Source: Qipengyuania spongiae (GTDB taxonomy: Bacteria; Pseudomonadota; Alphaproteobacteria; Sphingomonadales; Sphingomonadaceae). Taken from it: a stretch of DNA of 64,000 bases. Below are positions 1 to 8,266 of the stretch, in pieces (the stretch's first letter is position 1; each line of letters opens with the position of its first letter). The translations under genes were made by a program, and so were the position numbers. The DNA is taken from contig NZ_CP092471.1 of the NCBI RefSeq assembly GCF_026168555.1, forward strand, positions 1,684,501 through 1,748,500, written 5' to 3'. Below the pieces are notes generated by a model. It was not told the DNA's origin, did not search any database, and was given only the letters and a program-made list of their open reading frames with translations.

Positions 1-108
1 AAATCCGAGGGCTCCGGCGAGAGTCTTCGCACCGTGCCTCATTAAGATTCGGCCAATCTCCGCGGCGCGAGCGATGCTGCTGATAGGCTTTTCCGGGGGC
101 GATGCCAT
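1..108 (-). CDS. Probable AarF/UbiB (ABC1) kinase, N-terminal fragment
   Basis: An ATG at 108 opens a minus-strand frame that stays open for 36 codons to the window edge, so only the N-terminus is seen. It begins 4 bases after the stop of the marR gene, so the two are probably cotranscribed. The visible residues (MASPPEKPISSIAR, then AEIGRILMRHGAK) resemble the amphipathic N-terminus of AarF/ABC1/UbiB-type atypical kinases, which act in ubiquinone or lipid metabolism at the membrane. No kinase motif lies inside the window, so the family call is tentative; the presence of a coupled gene is more certain. Confidence 0.45.
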   Translation of the reverse strand, partial: MASPPEKPISSIARAAEIGRILMRHGAKTLAGALGF

Positions 109-112
109 GATA

Positions 113-604
113 TTACTCAGCCTCGGCCCGGAGTTGGTCCAGATTTTCCGATACCCTTGCAAGAATCTGCTGCAACGTTTGCTTCTCGTCGGCGGCAATG
201 TCGCGCCAAAGCAGATCATGAAGCCTATCCGCGGAGCCTCTCAGTTCGGGCAGCAGATCGTCAAGCTGCTCCGTGAGGATGAGCTGCCACGCTCGCCGAT
301 CCGTCTCAGCTCGAAGCCTTTTCATCAGCCCGCGTGCGCAAAGACCTGCAACCGCCTGGCCGATGGTCGCCGATTCCAGTTCCAGTTTCTTGGCGATTTC
401 AGCCTGCGTAAGGGCAGGATCGCGAAGAAGTTGTCCGATGATCCTCCACTGTGTCTGATTGAGACCGATCCTGGCGACCCTCGCATCGTACACTCTGCGC
501 GCGCCGCGACTGATCTCGTCCATAAGATAGAGAATGCGGTCATCATCGGTGATGACCTTCTGCCGACGCTGAGACCGTGACATGGTATCTGGTTTTTCAT
601 CCAT
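113..604 (-). CDS. MarR-family transcriptional regulator
   Basis: A 163-residue protein of normal MarR length. N-terminal helices (about 20-60) would form the dimer interface. A winged helix-turn-helix spans about 63-112, with the recognition region QAEIAKKLELESATIGQAV and the wing motif TDRRAW (residues 101-106), which matches the D-x-R pattern of the family. MarR proteins are dimeric repressors whose ligands are often aromatic compounds or drugs. It is divergent from the emrA-emrB-nodT pump at 730, with 125 bp between them, so it probably represses the pump and itself. The ligand cannot be deduced. Confidence 0.85.
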   Translation of the reverse strand: MDEKPDTMSRSQRRQKVITDDDRILYLMDEISRGARRVYDARVARIGLNQTQWRIIGQLLRDPALTQAEIAKKLELESATIGQAVAGLCARGLMKRLRAETDRRAWQLILTEQLDDLLPELRGSADRLHDLLWRDIAADEKQTLQQILARVSENLDQLRAEAE

Positions 605-729
605 AGCGCTGTGTAGTCGGATAGCCTCGGATGCCCAAATGCAAACTGCTAAATGCCTTTACTATCTGTCTCACGGCTCATAGGGCGCGAGACGCGTTCA
701 CCTTTTACTGAGGCTGCCGAAAGAGTCAG
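605..729. promoter_or_regulatory. Divergent promoter region between marR and the emrAB-nodT operon
   Basis: This 125-bp gap must hold the promoters of both the MarR gene and the efflux operon. It is AT-richer than the flanking coding DNA around 640-670 (the stretch AAATGCAAACTGCTAAATGC). I could not pick out a clean palindromic operator or unambiguous -35/-10 boxes, so the assignment rests on gene arrangement. Confidence 0.4.
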
Positions 730-1857
730 ATGACCGATAACTCCAACCAACCGGAGCAGGAGGGCACAACCCCAACGAAACCGCAATCGCGGCGTAGCTT
801 GCGCATCGTGCTAATCATCGTTGGTCTTGCCGTGCTGCTTGGCGGGATCTGGTGGTACTACCGGCACGTAACCTACGGACAGTACATGCAGTCGACCGAT
901 AACGCCTATGTCGCTGCCGACAGCGTCGTTATCTCTTCCAAGGTAGCGGGATACGTCGAAGAGGTCTTCGTAGGGGAGAACGAGCAAGTAGCTCGCGGCG
1001 GAGCCCTCGTACAACTGGATCTGCGGGATTATCAGGCGCAAGCGCAGCAGGCGCGCGCACAGATCGCTGCGACCCTGGCCGGTGCCGACACAATCCGTTC
1101 TCAGGTATCCGAACAGGATGCAGCCATTCGCCAGGCGCGGGCCCAACTCGCCGCCGCGAGCGCGGCACTGGACCTCGCGAACGACCAGGTGGCGCGATAT
1201 CGGCCCCTTGCAGCGACAGGAGCCGAACCGCGGGAAAAGCTAGACCAGTATGAGGCGCAGGCGCGGCAGGCGCGGGCCGAATTCGCCGCTGCGCAGGCGG
1301 CGGTGGCTGCCGCGACCGCTCGCCGGGGGACCCTGTTCGAGCAGATCAGCCAGACCCAGGCGCAGGCGGACGCTGCTCGCGCTCAGCTGGAAACAGCCGA
1401 CCTTACGGTTGAATCGACCTTGCTGCGCGCCAGCAAGGCCGGCCGCGTCGGCGATCTCTCGGTCAGGGTGGGCCAGTTCGTGCAACCGGGTCAACGTTTG
1501 ATGACGGTGGTTCCGGTGAGCGCGATCTACGTGACCGCGAACTTCAAAGAAACGCAGGTCGGCCTCATCCGGGCCGGCCAGAGCGTCAGGCTCGAAGTTG
1601 ACGCCCTGCCAGACCTTGAGATCGCGGGACGAGTGGACAGCATATCGCCGGGAACGGGCGCGGAATTTTCCATCCTCCCCCCCGAAAATGCCACCGGCAA
1701 CTTTACCAAGATCGTTCAACGGATACCCGTCCGCATCGCTATCGATGCTCCCCCTGAAGTGCGGCGTCTGCTCGTTCCCGGCATGTCGGTAGTGGCTACG
1801 GTCGACACTCGGAATGCTGCCGGCGAATTGGAAGAGATCTCGAGTCGGACTCAATGA
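730..1857 (+). CDS. emrA: EmrA/HlyD-family periplasmic adaptor of an MFS drug pump
   Basis: A 375-residue membrane fusion protein. An N-terminal cytoplasmic tail is followed by one transmembrane helix (about 25-43, RIVLIIVGLAVLLGGIWWYY). Next come the first half of a lipoyl/barrel-sandwich domain (TDNAYVAADSVVISSKVAGY), a long Ala/Gln/Arg-rich coiled-coil hairpin (about 105-235), the second lipoyl half and a beta-barrel with the FKETQ motif typical of EmrA. It would bridge the inner-membrane EmrB (next gene, 4-bp ATGA overlap) to the outer-membrane channel encoded third. Expression is probably controlled by the divergent MarR protein. The substrate is unknown; hydrophobic drugs or uncouplers are usual for the family. 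Confidence 0.92.
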   Translation: MTDNSNQPEQEGTTPTKPQSRRSLRIVLIIVGLAVLLGGIWWYYRHVTYGQYMQSTDNAYVAADSVVISSKVAGYVEEVFVGENEQVARGGALVQLDLRDYQAQAQQARAQIAATLAGADTIRSQVSEQDAAIRQARAQLAAASAALDLANDQVARYRPLAATGAEPREKLDQYEAQARQARAEFAAAQAAVAAATARRGTLFEQISQTQAQADAARAQLETADLTVESTLLRASKAGRVGDLSVRVGQFVQPGQRLMTVVPVSAIYVTANFKETQVGLIRAGQSVRLEVDALPDLEIAGRVDSISPGTGAEFSILPPENATGNFTKIVQRIPVRIAIDAPPEVRRLLVPGMSVVATVDTRNAAGELEEISSRTQ

Positions 1858-3425
1858 CCGAGATACTGGCAGCGCAGGACACTTCGATCGGGCCGGCCGG
1901 GAGCCGAAAGAACGCAGACGTTACTGCCTGGGTCGCTGTGGCCGCGGGCGCGCTTGGCGCCATGCTCGCGACGCTGGACATATCAATCGTCAATTCCGCA
2001 CTCCCCGTCATTCAGGGCGAGATCGGTGCCACAGGCGCCGAAGGCACCTGGATTGCTACGTCATTTCTCGTTGCTGAGATTGTCGTCATTCCGCTGAGCG
2101 CTTGGCTGGAACGGCTGTTCGGTCTGCGAACCCTCCTCATCATCGCGGTCAGCGCGTTCACCGCCTTTTCGGTGCTGTGCGGGATTGCAACCGACCTTAC
2201 GACAATGATCATCGGCCGCACGGGTCAGGGCTTCACGGGCGGCGTGCTCATTCCGACGGCAATGACCATCGTGGCCAAAAGGCTGCCGCCACATCAGCAG
2301 CCCATCGGAATGGCCCTGTTCGGCATGACAGTGATCCTCGGCCCCGTGATGGGGCCTTTGATCGGGGGTTGGCTGACCGAGAATCTGAGCTGGCACTATG
2401 CCTTCTTTGTCAATGTGCCGGTCTGCGGCCTGCTGCTGCTCCTGCTGTTCGTTGGCTTGCCCCACGAAAAGCCAAAGTGGGATTATCTCACTGACGCGGA
2501 TTGGGCGGGCATTGTCGGGCTCATCTTGGGGCTGGGCGGACTTACGGTCGTCCTTGAGGAGGGCCACCGCGAGGAATGGTTTGAATCCTCTCTCATTCGC
2601 TGGCTCACAATCATCACAGTCGTCGGATTTGCCTCGCTGATCTACGGACAGGTGAAGGCACGCAAGCCAGTCTTGAAGTTGCAGCTCTTGTTCAATCGAC
2701 AGTTCGCCAGCGTCGCGATCATGGCGCTCGCCCTGGGTATGGTGATGTATGGTTCGACCTACGTCATCCCGCAGTTCCTCGCGATCATTTCTGATTATAA
2801 CGCGCTTCAGACCGGGCTGGTGATCTTCTGGATGGGCGTCCCGGCCTTCCTGTTGATGCCTGTGCTTCCCTTGATGATCCGGAAGATCGACATTCGCATC
2901 GCCGTCGGCGCCGGCATGTTGCTGATGGCGGTCAGCTGCTTTGTCAGCACCAGCCTTACAGCAGAATCCGGTGGTGCCGTTTTTACCGAGAGCCAGCTCT
3001 TGCGCGGTGTCGGCATGATCTTGTCGATGATGTTCCTGAATCAGGCGACGGTGGCTTCGGTCGCCAAGGAGGATGCCGGCGACGCCTCGGGAATTTTCAA
3101 CGCGGCGCGCAATCTCGGTGGCTCTTTCGCTCTTTCGGCTCTGGCATCGTTCCAAGACCAGCGGATCTGGCATCATAGCCGGCGGATGGAAGAGACCCTG
3201 AATGCGAACAGCGTTTCGCTACAGGACTATCTCGACGGGCTGGCGCGAAACTTCGGCGGCATGGAGGGGGCGATGGCCGTCCTGAGCCGCACCCTGCAAC
3301 GCGAGGCGTTCATAATGACCTACAATGACGTGTTCCTGGTTATGGGGATTCTGACCCTCGCGACGGTTCCGCTGGTCCTCTTCCTGAGGCCGCTTCCAAA
3401 AAATGTCTCCCTTTCGATGCACTGA
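1854..3425 (+). CDS. emrB: EmrB/QacA-type (DHA2, 14-TM) MFS efflux transporter
   Basis: A 523-residue inner-membrane proton antiporter. The first helix contains the DHA2 signature LDISIVNSALPVIQ, and the loop after it carries GTWIATSFLVAE; the helix-5 antiporter motif appears as GPVMGPLIGGWL. Length and hydrophobicity suit 14 helices. The start overlaps emrA by 4 bases and the end lies 7 bases before the chosen nodT start, so the three genes form a coupled operon. Together with EmrA and the NodT lipoprotein it forms a tripartite pump exporting hydrophobic toxicants from the cytoplasm or inner leaflet. Confidence 0.93.
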   Translation: MTEILAAQDTSIGPAGSRKNADVTAWVAVAAGALGAMLATLDISIVNSALPVIQGEIGATGAEGTWIATSFLVAEIVVIPLSAWLERLFGLRTLLIIAVSAFTAFSVLCGIATDLTTMIIGRTGQGFTGGVLIPTAMTIVAKRLPPHQQPIGMALFGMTVILGPVMGPLIGGWLTENLSWHYAFFVNVPVCGLLLLLLFVGLPHEKPKWDYLTDADWAGIVGLILGLGGLTVVLEEGHREEWFESSLIRWLTIITVVGFASLIYGQVKARKPVLKLQLLFNRQFASVAIMALALGMVMYGSTYVIPQFLAIISDYNALQTGLVIFWMGVPAFLLMPVLPLMIRKIDIRIAVGAGMLLMAVSCFVSTSLTAESGGAVFTESQLLRGVGMILSMMFLNQATVASVAKEDAGDASGIFNAARNLGGSFALSALASFQDQRIWHHSRRMEETLNANSVSLQDYLDGLARNFGGMEGAMAVLSRTLQREAFIMTYNDVFLVMGILTLATVPLVLFLRPLPKNVSLSMH

Positions 3426-3432
3426 GCCCTAT

Positions 3433-4896
3433 ATGATGCGCCGTTCGATACCATCGCTTCTCCTCATCGCCTTGCTGGCTGGCTGTACGGCTGGGCCGGA
3501 CTACGCAGGCCCTCCGGAAATATTGTCGGCGGATACCGGCCATCGGTTTGTCCGCGCTGGCGAGGATGTAGGCGTCATGGACCCGGCCCTTGCCGAATGG
3601 TGGGTGCTGCTCGACGATCCTGAACTGACCCGGCTGGTCGAAACTGCGTTGTCCGAAAATCCGTCGCTCCAGGCAGCGCAGGCGCGCATCGCGCAGGCCC
3701 GGGCATCGGTCAGGCAGGATCGGGCCGGCAGAATGCCGACACTCGGAACCCAGGCCACCACTATTCAGGGTCAGCTTCCCGGCCTTGAAATTCAGGAGGG
3801 GGCACCCCCGTCCTCACAGCAACCCGATCCGGAGGCGGGAAGCGACGATGCCCTCAGCTTTTACAATGTTGGTCTCAATGCCAACTGGGAGCTGGAGTTC
3901 GCGGGCGGCTCCCGGAGGCGTATCGAGGCCGGCAACGCGCAGGCTGCGGCAACGGTCGCCAATGCGGAGGACGCAAAGGTTCAGCTGACCGCCGAAGTTG
4001 CCAATAACTACGTCAACTTGCGGGAGGCCCAGTTCCGCGCCGACCAATACCGGACGCAGATCAAGCTGCAGGAAGAAGTCCTGGCCCTAACTTATCAGCG
4101 GTATCAGCAAGGCGCGCTGCCGCTGTTCCCGGTGGGCAATGCGAACGCGGAGCTGGAGGTGCTCAAATCCCAATTCGCCGAGGCGGAGGCCGATAAAGCC
4201 GTCCTGCTAGACGCGCTTGCGATCCTGTCGGGACGGATTCCTGGATCGACGGCCGAAGACCTTTCGACGCCGCGAGATATCCCTTTGCCCCCGGATGAGG
4301 TTACTGTCGGCGATCCGGCGAGTCTGATCGCGCGTCGGCCCGACATCAGGGCGGCTGAGCGCACTCTCGCCGCTGCAACGGCCAGGATCGGGGTGGCCGA
4401 AGCGGCAAGGTTCCCGAAGCTGTCCTTTATGGGGATTCTGGGCCTTGGCGGATCTTCCCCCGACGATATCTTCGATGTAGGCGAATTTTCGGCATTGGCG
4501 ATACCCCGCCTGGAATGGAACTTCCTCGATTTTGGAAGGGTCGACGCGTCGGTCGATCGCGCCGGGGCGGTCCGCGACGAAGCTGTCGCCAACTATCGTC
4601 AAACCGTCCTCGCGGCGCTACGGGATGCCGAGCGCGCTCTGGCACGATTTGGCCAACAACGCGTCGCGCTGGCAGCCAGCGCGCAGATCAAGAGCCAGGC
4701 GGATAGCGCCGCCGATCTGAACCGCCAACGTTTTGCCGCAGGAGCGATCTCGAAGGCTGACCTCAACCGGGCCCTGCGAGAACAGCAGCAGGCCTCAGCA
4801 GACCTCGTCCGGGCAAAAGGCGCCCTTACGCTGGCGTGGATCGCGCTGCAGAAGTCGCTGGGCCTTGGGTGGCAAGAGCCTGTTCGAGATCAATAG
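3433..4896 (+). CDS. NodT-family outer-membrane efflux lipoprotein
   Basis: A 487-residue TolC-like outer-membrane factor. I chose the ATG at 3433, not an upstream in-frame GTG inside emrB, because it places a lipoprotein signal (RRSIPSLLLIALLAGC) at the very N-terminus with the lipobox LLAGC. Two OEP repeats of coiled-coil and beta-strands follow, the second containing the conserved RRPDIRAAERTLAAATARIG signature. As third gene of the emrAB operon it supplies the exit duct. Its last 71 bases overlap the 3' end of the convergent thioesterase gene, so one of the two C-termini is unusually long. Confidence 0.92.
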   Translation: MMRRSIPSLLLIALLAGCTAGPDYAGPPEILSADTGHRFVRAGEDVGVMDPALAEWWVLLDDPELTRLVETALSENPSLQAAQARIAQARASVRQDRAGRMPTLGTQATTIQGQLPGLEIQEGAPPSSQQPDPEAGSDDALSFYNVGLNANWELEFAGGSRRRIEAGNAQAAATVANAEDAKVQLTAEVANNYVNLREAQFRADQYRTQIKLQEEVLALTYQRYQQGALPLFPVGNANAELEVLKSQFAEAEADKAVLLDALAILSGRIPGSTAEDLSTPRDIPLPPDEVTVGDPASLIARRPDIRAAERTLAAATARIGVAEAARFPKLSFMGILGLGGSSPDDIFDVGEFSALAIPRLEWNFLDFGRVDASVDRAGAVRDEAVANYRQTVLAALRDAERALARFGQQRVALAASAQIKSQADSAADLNRQRFAAGAISKADLNRALREQQQASADLVRAKGALTLAWIALQKSLGLGWQEPVRDQ

Positions 4897-5320
4897 TCCC
4901 GCCGCGATGATCAAGTGATCCGGTTGACGAGAAGTAGGCGCCCCTGCCGCTGGCGACCAACTTGCCGTCGGGCTCGAGAACCCGGGTTTCCGCCACCGAA
5001 ATCTGTCGCCCGATCTTCACGATCTGTCCGTGAGCAGTGAGAGGTCCTGAGGTTGCAGGACGGTGGTAATCGACATGCAGATCGGCCGTCGCTCTCGCCG
5101 CGACGCCCCCGGCAAGCAGAGTATAAAGCCCGGTGAGGTCGACCAGTGAAGCCAGGACCCCTCCATGCGCCGACCCAATCATCGGGTTCGACACGATCTC
5201 TTCGCGCCATGGCATGGTGATCGCGATTCCCTGGTCGGAGCATGTTGCAATCTCCAGCCCAAGCCATCGATGAAACGGCGCGATATTCAGCATTTCCTGC
5301 AAGCGCTCTCGATCGATCAT
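4826..5320 (-). CDS. PaaI-type hotdog-fold thioesterase
   Basis: A 164-residue hotdog-fold protein. The diagnostic segment is MIGSAHGGVLASLVDLTG (about 46-64), which corresponds to the HGG-x-x-x-x-x-x-D active-site helix of the 4HBT/PaaI thioesterases that hydrolyse acyl- or aryl-CoA esters. The strand VDYHRPA and the later GRQISVAETRV also fit. It overlaps the upstream alpha/beta hydrolase by 4 bp (ATGA), so they are cotranslated and probably act on related esters or thioesters. The final 25 or so residues lie opposite the nodT 3' end and are not obviously part of the fold. Confidence 0.85.
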   Translation of the reverse strand: MIDRERLQEMLNIAPFHRWLGLEIATCSDQGIAITMPWREEIVSNPMIGSAHGGVLASLVDLTGLYTLLAGGVAARATADLHVDYHRPATSGPLTAHGQIVKIGRQISVAETRVLEPDGKLVASGRGAYFSSTGSLDHRGGTIDLEQALATQGPATSAARSTPA

Positions 5321-6222
5321 AGCTCCCTCGTCCCCTGTGGCTGAGCCGTATCGGATGAGTGATGGCGCCGTAGGAAATCGACGATAGCGGCGGAAAAGGC
5401 ATCGTTCGCATCGCCCACGACCATGTGCGTGGCATCGGCAATATCGGTGTATTCTGCATGGGGGGCGAGTTGTCGCAGATGCAATACGGCCTCTTCGGAA
5501 ACAAGATCGCTAGAGGCGCCTCGGATGAGGTGAAGCGGAAGCGTGAGATTCGCCGCAGCTTGGCTGAGCATTGCCGATTGACGTTCTTGGCTGTCTGGGT
5601 CGCCTTGTCTGGCTGACATTATATTACGGATAAGCACAGGGTCCCAGTGCCAATAGAAGCGCCCATCCGGCTTCTGCCGCAGATAGCTTTTCAGACCATC
5701 GCTCGCGCCCCGCCTGGGACGATGCGGCATGTAGCGAGCGATCACGTCGGCCGCCTCCTCTGGTGAGGCGAAGCCGCTATCGACATGCTCTTCCATAAAA
5801 CCAACCACGCGCATTACACCGCTGGGCGCCATGCGCGGGGCAATGTCGACCAATGTGAGTGAAGCAAAGCTACCTGGAGCAAGCTCCCCTGCGGCAATCA
5901 GTCCAGCGAGCCCGCCCAGTGAAGCGCCGACCAGCGCTGGCTTCTGGTCCAGGCGCGACGCTGCAGCGACCAGATCCGCCGCGAAGTCGCGCATTTCATA
6001 AGCTCCGCATGGCGACCAATCGCTGTCTCCGTGACCGCGCATGTCGAAGGCGATTGCGCGAAAGCCGGCTTGAGCCAGCTCGCTGACCACCCTTCTCCAC
6101 GCGCGCCGTGTCTGCCCGCCGCCGTGCGCAAGAAGGACGGGTATGGCGTAGGCATCCCCCTCAGCCTCGGCTGTAAGAGAAATCGCGCCTGCGCCCTCAA
6201 TCGTAAAGGTTTCTCTCGCCAT
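5317..6222 (-). CDS. Alpha/beta-hydrolase
   Basis: A 301-residue cytosolic alpha/beta hydrolase. The oxyanion-loop motif LLAHGGGQTRRAW is near residue 31 and DMRGHGDS near 60. The nucleophile elbow is GASLGG (about 98-103) with Ser as nucleophile; a late acidic residue lies near IRGASSDLV (about 235) and the catalytic His in DATHMVVGD (about 267). The triad is therefore complete. It is the first gene of a two-gene operon with the PaaI thioesterase. Substrate is not deducible; lactonase, esterase and C-C hydrolase activities all occur in the family. Confidence 0.87.
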   Translation of the reverse strand: MARETFTIEGAGAISLTAEAEGDAYAIPVLLAHGGGQTRRAWRRVVSELAQAGFRAIAFDMRGHGDSDWSPCGAYEMRDFAADLVAAASRLDQKPALVGASLGGLAGLIAAGELAPGSFASLTLVDIAPRMAPSGVMRVVGFMEEHVDSGFASPEEAADVIARYMPHRPRRGASDGLKSYLRQKPDGRFYWHWDPVLIRNIMSARQGDPDSQERQSAMLSQAAANLTLPLHLIRGASSDLVSEEAVLHLRQLAPHAEYTDIADATHMVVGDANDAFSAAIVDFLRRHHSSDTAQPQGTREL

Positions 6223-6542
6223 CTCTGGATGGTAGGAAAGGCGCGCTAAATAGTAAACCGATTTAGTTTGTGGCTCTCGGCTCCGTGTTGGCTGTCCTGC
6301 AGGGGCGTTTCAACGACGGCAAAAGTCTATGCCAAGAGGGGTTTCTCCAGACCATTCTCTAATGCACCGGCTTGCGATTCGGTCAGCAGTCGCTGTCCGC
6401 ATAATCCGCTCAAAGATATAAAAGCTGCCTTTCCGCTTCCGGCCCAACTTCCGCCGTTCAATGAGGCGGTTGAGCTGCCAATTTTCGAAAATTAGTCGGC
6501 CGATCGCACCCTTGTAACGGTTTGGCGCAAATTCGGGATTCT

Positions 6543-6676
6543 GGGGGTATCGGTGGGGGTACTTTCCAAGAGTTGGGCGGAAAAAACGAGCAATGTCAGA
6601 ACGTTATATGTTCGCTATATGTTCCTCCTCCGCTACCAGGAAATAGCGTCCGCATAGGTTCGCTCGTGTTCGCATG
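6543..6676 (+). repeat. Left direct repeat, candidate attL of a 22.6-kb island
   Basis: It starts with the 19-mer GGGGGTATCGGTGGGGGTA, exactly repeated at 29184. At an identical distance of 81 bases there is a second conserved block: a 23-base perfect match beginning CCTCCTCCGCTACCAG, then GCATAGGTTCGCT and GTTCGCATG with only a few mismatches. The middle 60 or so bases differ but have equal length. Paired GGGGGTA motifs and short GTTCGCAT repeats look like arm-type and core-type sites of a tyrosine recombinase. The ...CTCCGCTACCA string resembles a tRNA 3' end, but no tRNA body is present. Confidence 0.65.
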
Positions 6677-6720
6677 GGTCCGGATTTCCGACTCGAATTG
6701 CTGTTTTCAATAGCAGTTGT

Positions 6721-6805
6721 GCTACCACGCCAATCCGCTTGGAGCCGTATACGTCCGCATGTGTTCGCTTGAAGCCGGAGCCTTTATGGGGGTATTTTGG
6801 GGGTA
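6721..6805 (+). repeat. Partial third copy of the attachment-like repeat
   Basis: GCTACCA (6721-6727), then CGTCCGCATGTGTTCGCT (6752-6769), then GGGGGTATTTTGGGGGTA (6788-6805) repeat the elements of the 6543-6676 repeat in altered order and spacing. This suggests nested or successive integration events at the left edge of the island. Confidence 0.45.
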
Positions 6806-7188
6806 TCCTCGGGCAGTGCGAAATCAGGCGATGCCCCCAGCTGCGATCGGTGGCTCACAGCCGGATTCTCACGCTAGTGCAACGGCGTGCTCCAGCCCTT
6901 CCGTAACGGGATTGGTCGGAAAGATCCCATTTATTTAAGGTGAGTTCGAGTCCCGCCTGAGGATTCGAACAGAGGTGGCCGACTTTAGGGCAGGGGAGGA
7001 CACAACCTTTTCACTCCTGAGATGACCGCTTTGCGCCCTCATTTCGGTCGTTCGGTCTCGCATTGGAGCTACCGGAAAGCGGTCGTTCCAAGTTTGTCGC
7101 TGATCGCGATAATGCTTTGAGCAAGTGGCCCGAGTCTAAGGCATCGGGCTTGATGCCAGGATAGGCCTTTACCAAGCCACGAAAAAGC

Positions 7189-7527
7189 TCATCCTAATCT
7201 CGCAAAATTGGCCACTCCGGGTGCTGGCTGGCGCGAATGCCGGATGGGCCTAGCGGATATCCCGCCAAGTTTGCCCGCGGCATCGACAACCTTCGCAAGC
7301 CTGACATCATCAATCCGGTAATAGACGAGCTTGGCGTCCTTTCGGGTCTTCACAAGGCCCGCGTTGCGCAGGACCGCCAACTGCTGCGATAGCGTCGGCT
7401 GACCGATCTCGGCCGCATCGTCGATCTCACCGACGTTCCGCTCCGTGCCCGTTAGAGCCTGCATGATGCGAAGACGCACGGGATGAGCGAGGGCCTTCAA
7501 GGCGTCGACAAGCTCTTCGTCGGTCAT
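7189..7527 (-). CDS. ArsR/SmtB-family regulator, BigR-like but without cysteines
   Basis: A 112-residue winged-helix repressor. The N-terminal LVDALKALAHPVRLRIMQAL and the recognition helix QPTLSQQLAVLRNAGLV (about 42-58) are typical of the ArsR branch that includes BigR/SqrR, regulators of sulfide genes that sense persulfides through two cysteines. This protein has no cysteine at all, so it cannot use that dithiol switch. It overlaps the peroxiredoxin gene by 4 bp (ATGA) and is divergent from the sulfide operon, which it probably represses. The last 25 or so residues are Pro/Arg-rich and look atypical, possibly a recently altered C-terminus at the island edge. Confidence 0.85.
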   Translation of the reverse strand: MTDEELVDALKALAHPVRLRIMQALTGTERNVGEIDDAAEIGQPTLSQQLAVLRNAGLVKTRKDAKLVYYRIDDVRLAKVVDAAGKLGGISARPIRHSRQPAPGVANFARLG

Positions 7528-8192
7528 TTGCGAGACCCTCGCTTCGTTTCCTTCATGAACCAGTCGGTCTGACCCTCGGCGGAGAAAACCGTATCCAGCG
7601 ATGCGTCGGGCTGGGCCAGTAGCGCTTGCCCAGGTGCCCAGTTAGCGGGGGCGAGTACGGGTCCATCGTCGACCGCCTGAAGCGCATCTAGGGTCCGCAG
7701 CATTTCGGGTGTCGAGCGTCCAACGTTAGCGGGATAACAGGTCATCGCGCGGATGACGCCGTGCGGGTCGATGAAGAATGTCGTCCGCACCGTCGCACTA
7801 TCGTTGTCGTTCGGTGCCACCATGCCGTAGGCGCGCCCGATCACGAGCGTCGGATCCTCCACGATCGGAAAGCGCACCTCGATGTCGTAGCGATCGCGAA
7901 TTAGCCGCAACCAGGCGAAATGCGAGAACAGGCTATCGACAGAGAGCGCCATAAGCGCACAGTCGCGCTGTTCGAACTCGCTGGCCGATTGGGCCAGTGC
8001 CACGAACTCGGTGGTGCACACGGGTGTGAAGTCGGCTGGATGCGAAAACAAGATCAGCCACCGCCCTCGGTAATCCGAAAGGCGAATATCTCCCGTTGTG
8101 CTGCGTGCGGAAAAGTCCGGGGCGACGTCGCCGATACGCAGTCCGGCGCAAGGCGCCTCTCGCTCGACATTCGCTTCGATCATCTGGGTCAT
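7524..8192 (-). CDS. 1-Cys (Prx6-type) peroxiredoxin
   Basis: About 222 residues from the ATG at 8192, preferred over an upstream start at 8231 because the extra 13 residues are non-conserved. The thioredoxin fold carries the catalytic motif FSHPADFTPVCTTEF, with peroxidatic Cys in P-x-x-x-T-x-x-C. The long C-terminal domain (PANWAPGQALL and beyond) is characteristic of the Prx6/1-Cys group that reduces hydrogen and organic peroxides. It is cotranslated with the ArsR regulator and divergent from the persulfide dioxygenase. It is a diverged paralogue of the peroxiredoxin at 16479. In this setting it probably removes peroxide or persulfide produced during sulfide oxidation. Confidence 0.9.
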   Translation of the reverse strand: MTQMIEANVEREAPCAGLRIGDVAPDFSARSTTGDIRLSDYRGRWLILFSHPADFTPVCTTEFVALAQSASEFEQRDCALMALSVDSLFSHFAWLRLIRDRYDIEVRFPIVEDPTLVIGRAYGMVAPNDNDSATVRTTFFIDPHGVIRAMTCYPANVGRSTPEMLRTLDALQAVDDGPVLAPANWAPGQALLAQPDASLDTVFSAEGQTDWFMKETKRGSRK

Positions 8193-8227
8193 CGAGCCTT
8201 CATACCACTTGACAGCCGAATAGCAAC

Positions 8228-8246
8228 ACATATAAACGATTTATGT
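8228..8246. promoter_or_regulatory. Candidate ArsR operator between divergent transcripts
   Basis: The AT-rich imperfect palindrome ACATATAAACGATTTATGT lies between the peroxiredoxin start (8192) and the dioxygenase start (8267). Its arms ACATA..AAA and TTTATGT are nearly inverted copies. BigR/SqrR-type operators are AT-rich palindromes placed like this, so it is the best candidate site for the ArsR protein at 7189. Confidence 0.5.
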
Positions 8247-8266
8247 AAATGTATGGAGATCAGGTC

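Larger units (their letters stand above)
6223..7188. other. 966-bp non-coding stretch with attachment-site-like repeats
   Basis: No convincing gene is present; short open frames here lack family features and ribosome sites. It contains the left 134-bp repeat (6543-6676), a partial third copy with a paired GGGGGTA motif (6788-6805), and a T-loop-like string GAGTTCGAGTCCCGCC near 6944 that could be tRNA debris but does not fold into a tRNA I can support. A 9-bp inverted repeat GACCGCTTT/AAAGCGGTC lies at 7024-7032 and 7076-7084. Just upstream of the hydrolase start, 6246-6266 holds CTAAAT/ATTTAG arms that could be an operator. A minus-strand frame from about 7196 down to about 7020 is open but unrecognised. 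Confidence 0.6.

Noticed and set aside
74..580. 168-codon plus-strand frame opposite marR
   Set aside because: The minus-strand MarR helix-turn-helix is clear, and this frame has no family features.
2061..3176. 371-codon minus-strand frame inside emrB
   Set aside because: Antisense shadow; no recognisable domain and emrB is unambiguous.
6930..6975. Possible tRNA 3' half around GAGTTCGAGTCCCGCC
   Set aside because: The T-loop-like string is there, but no paired T-stem, anticodon arm or acceptor stem could be built, so no tRNA is called.
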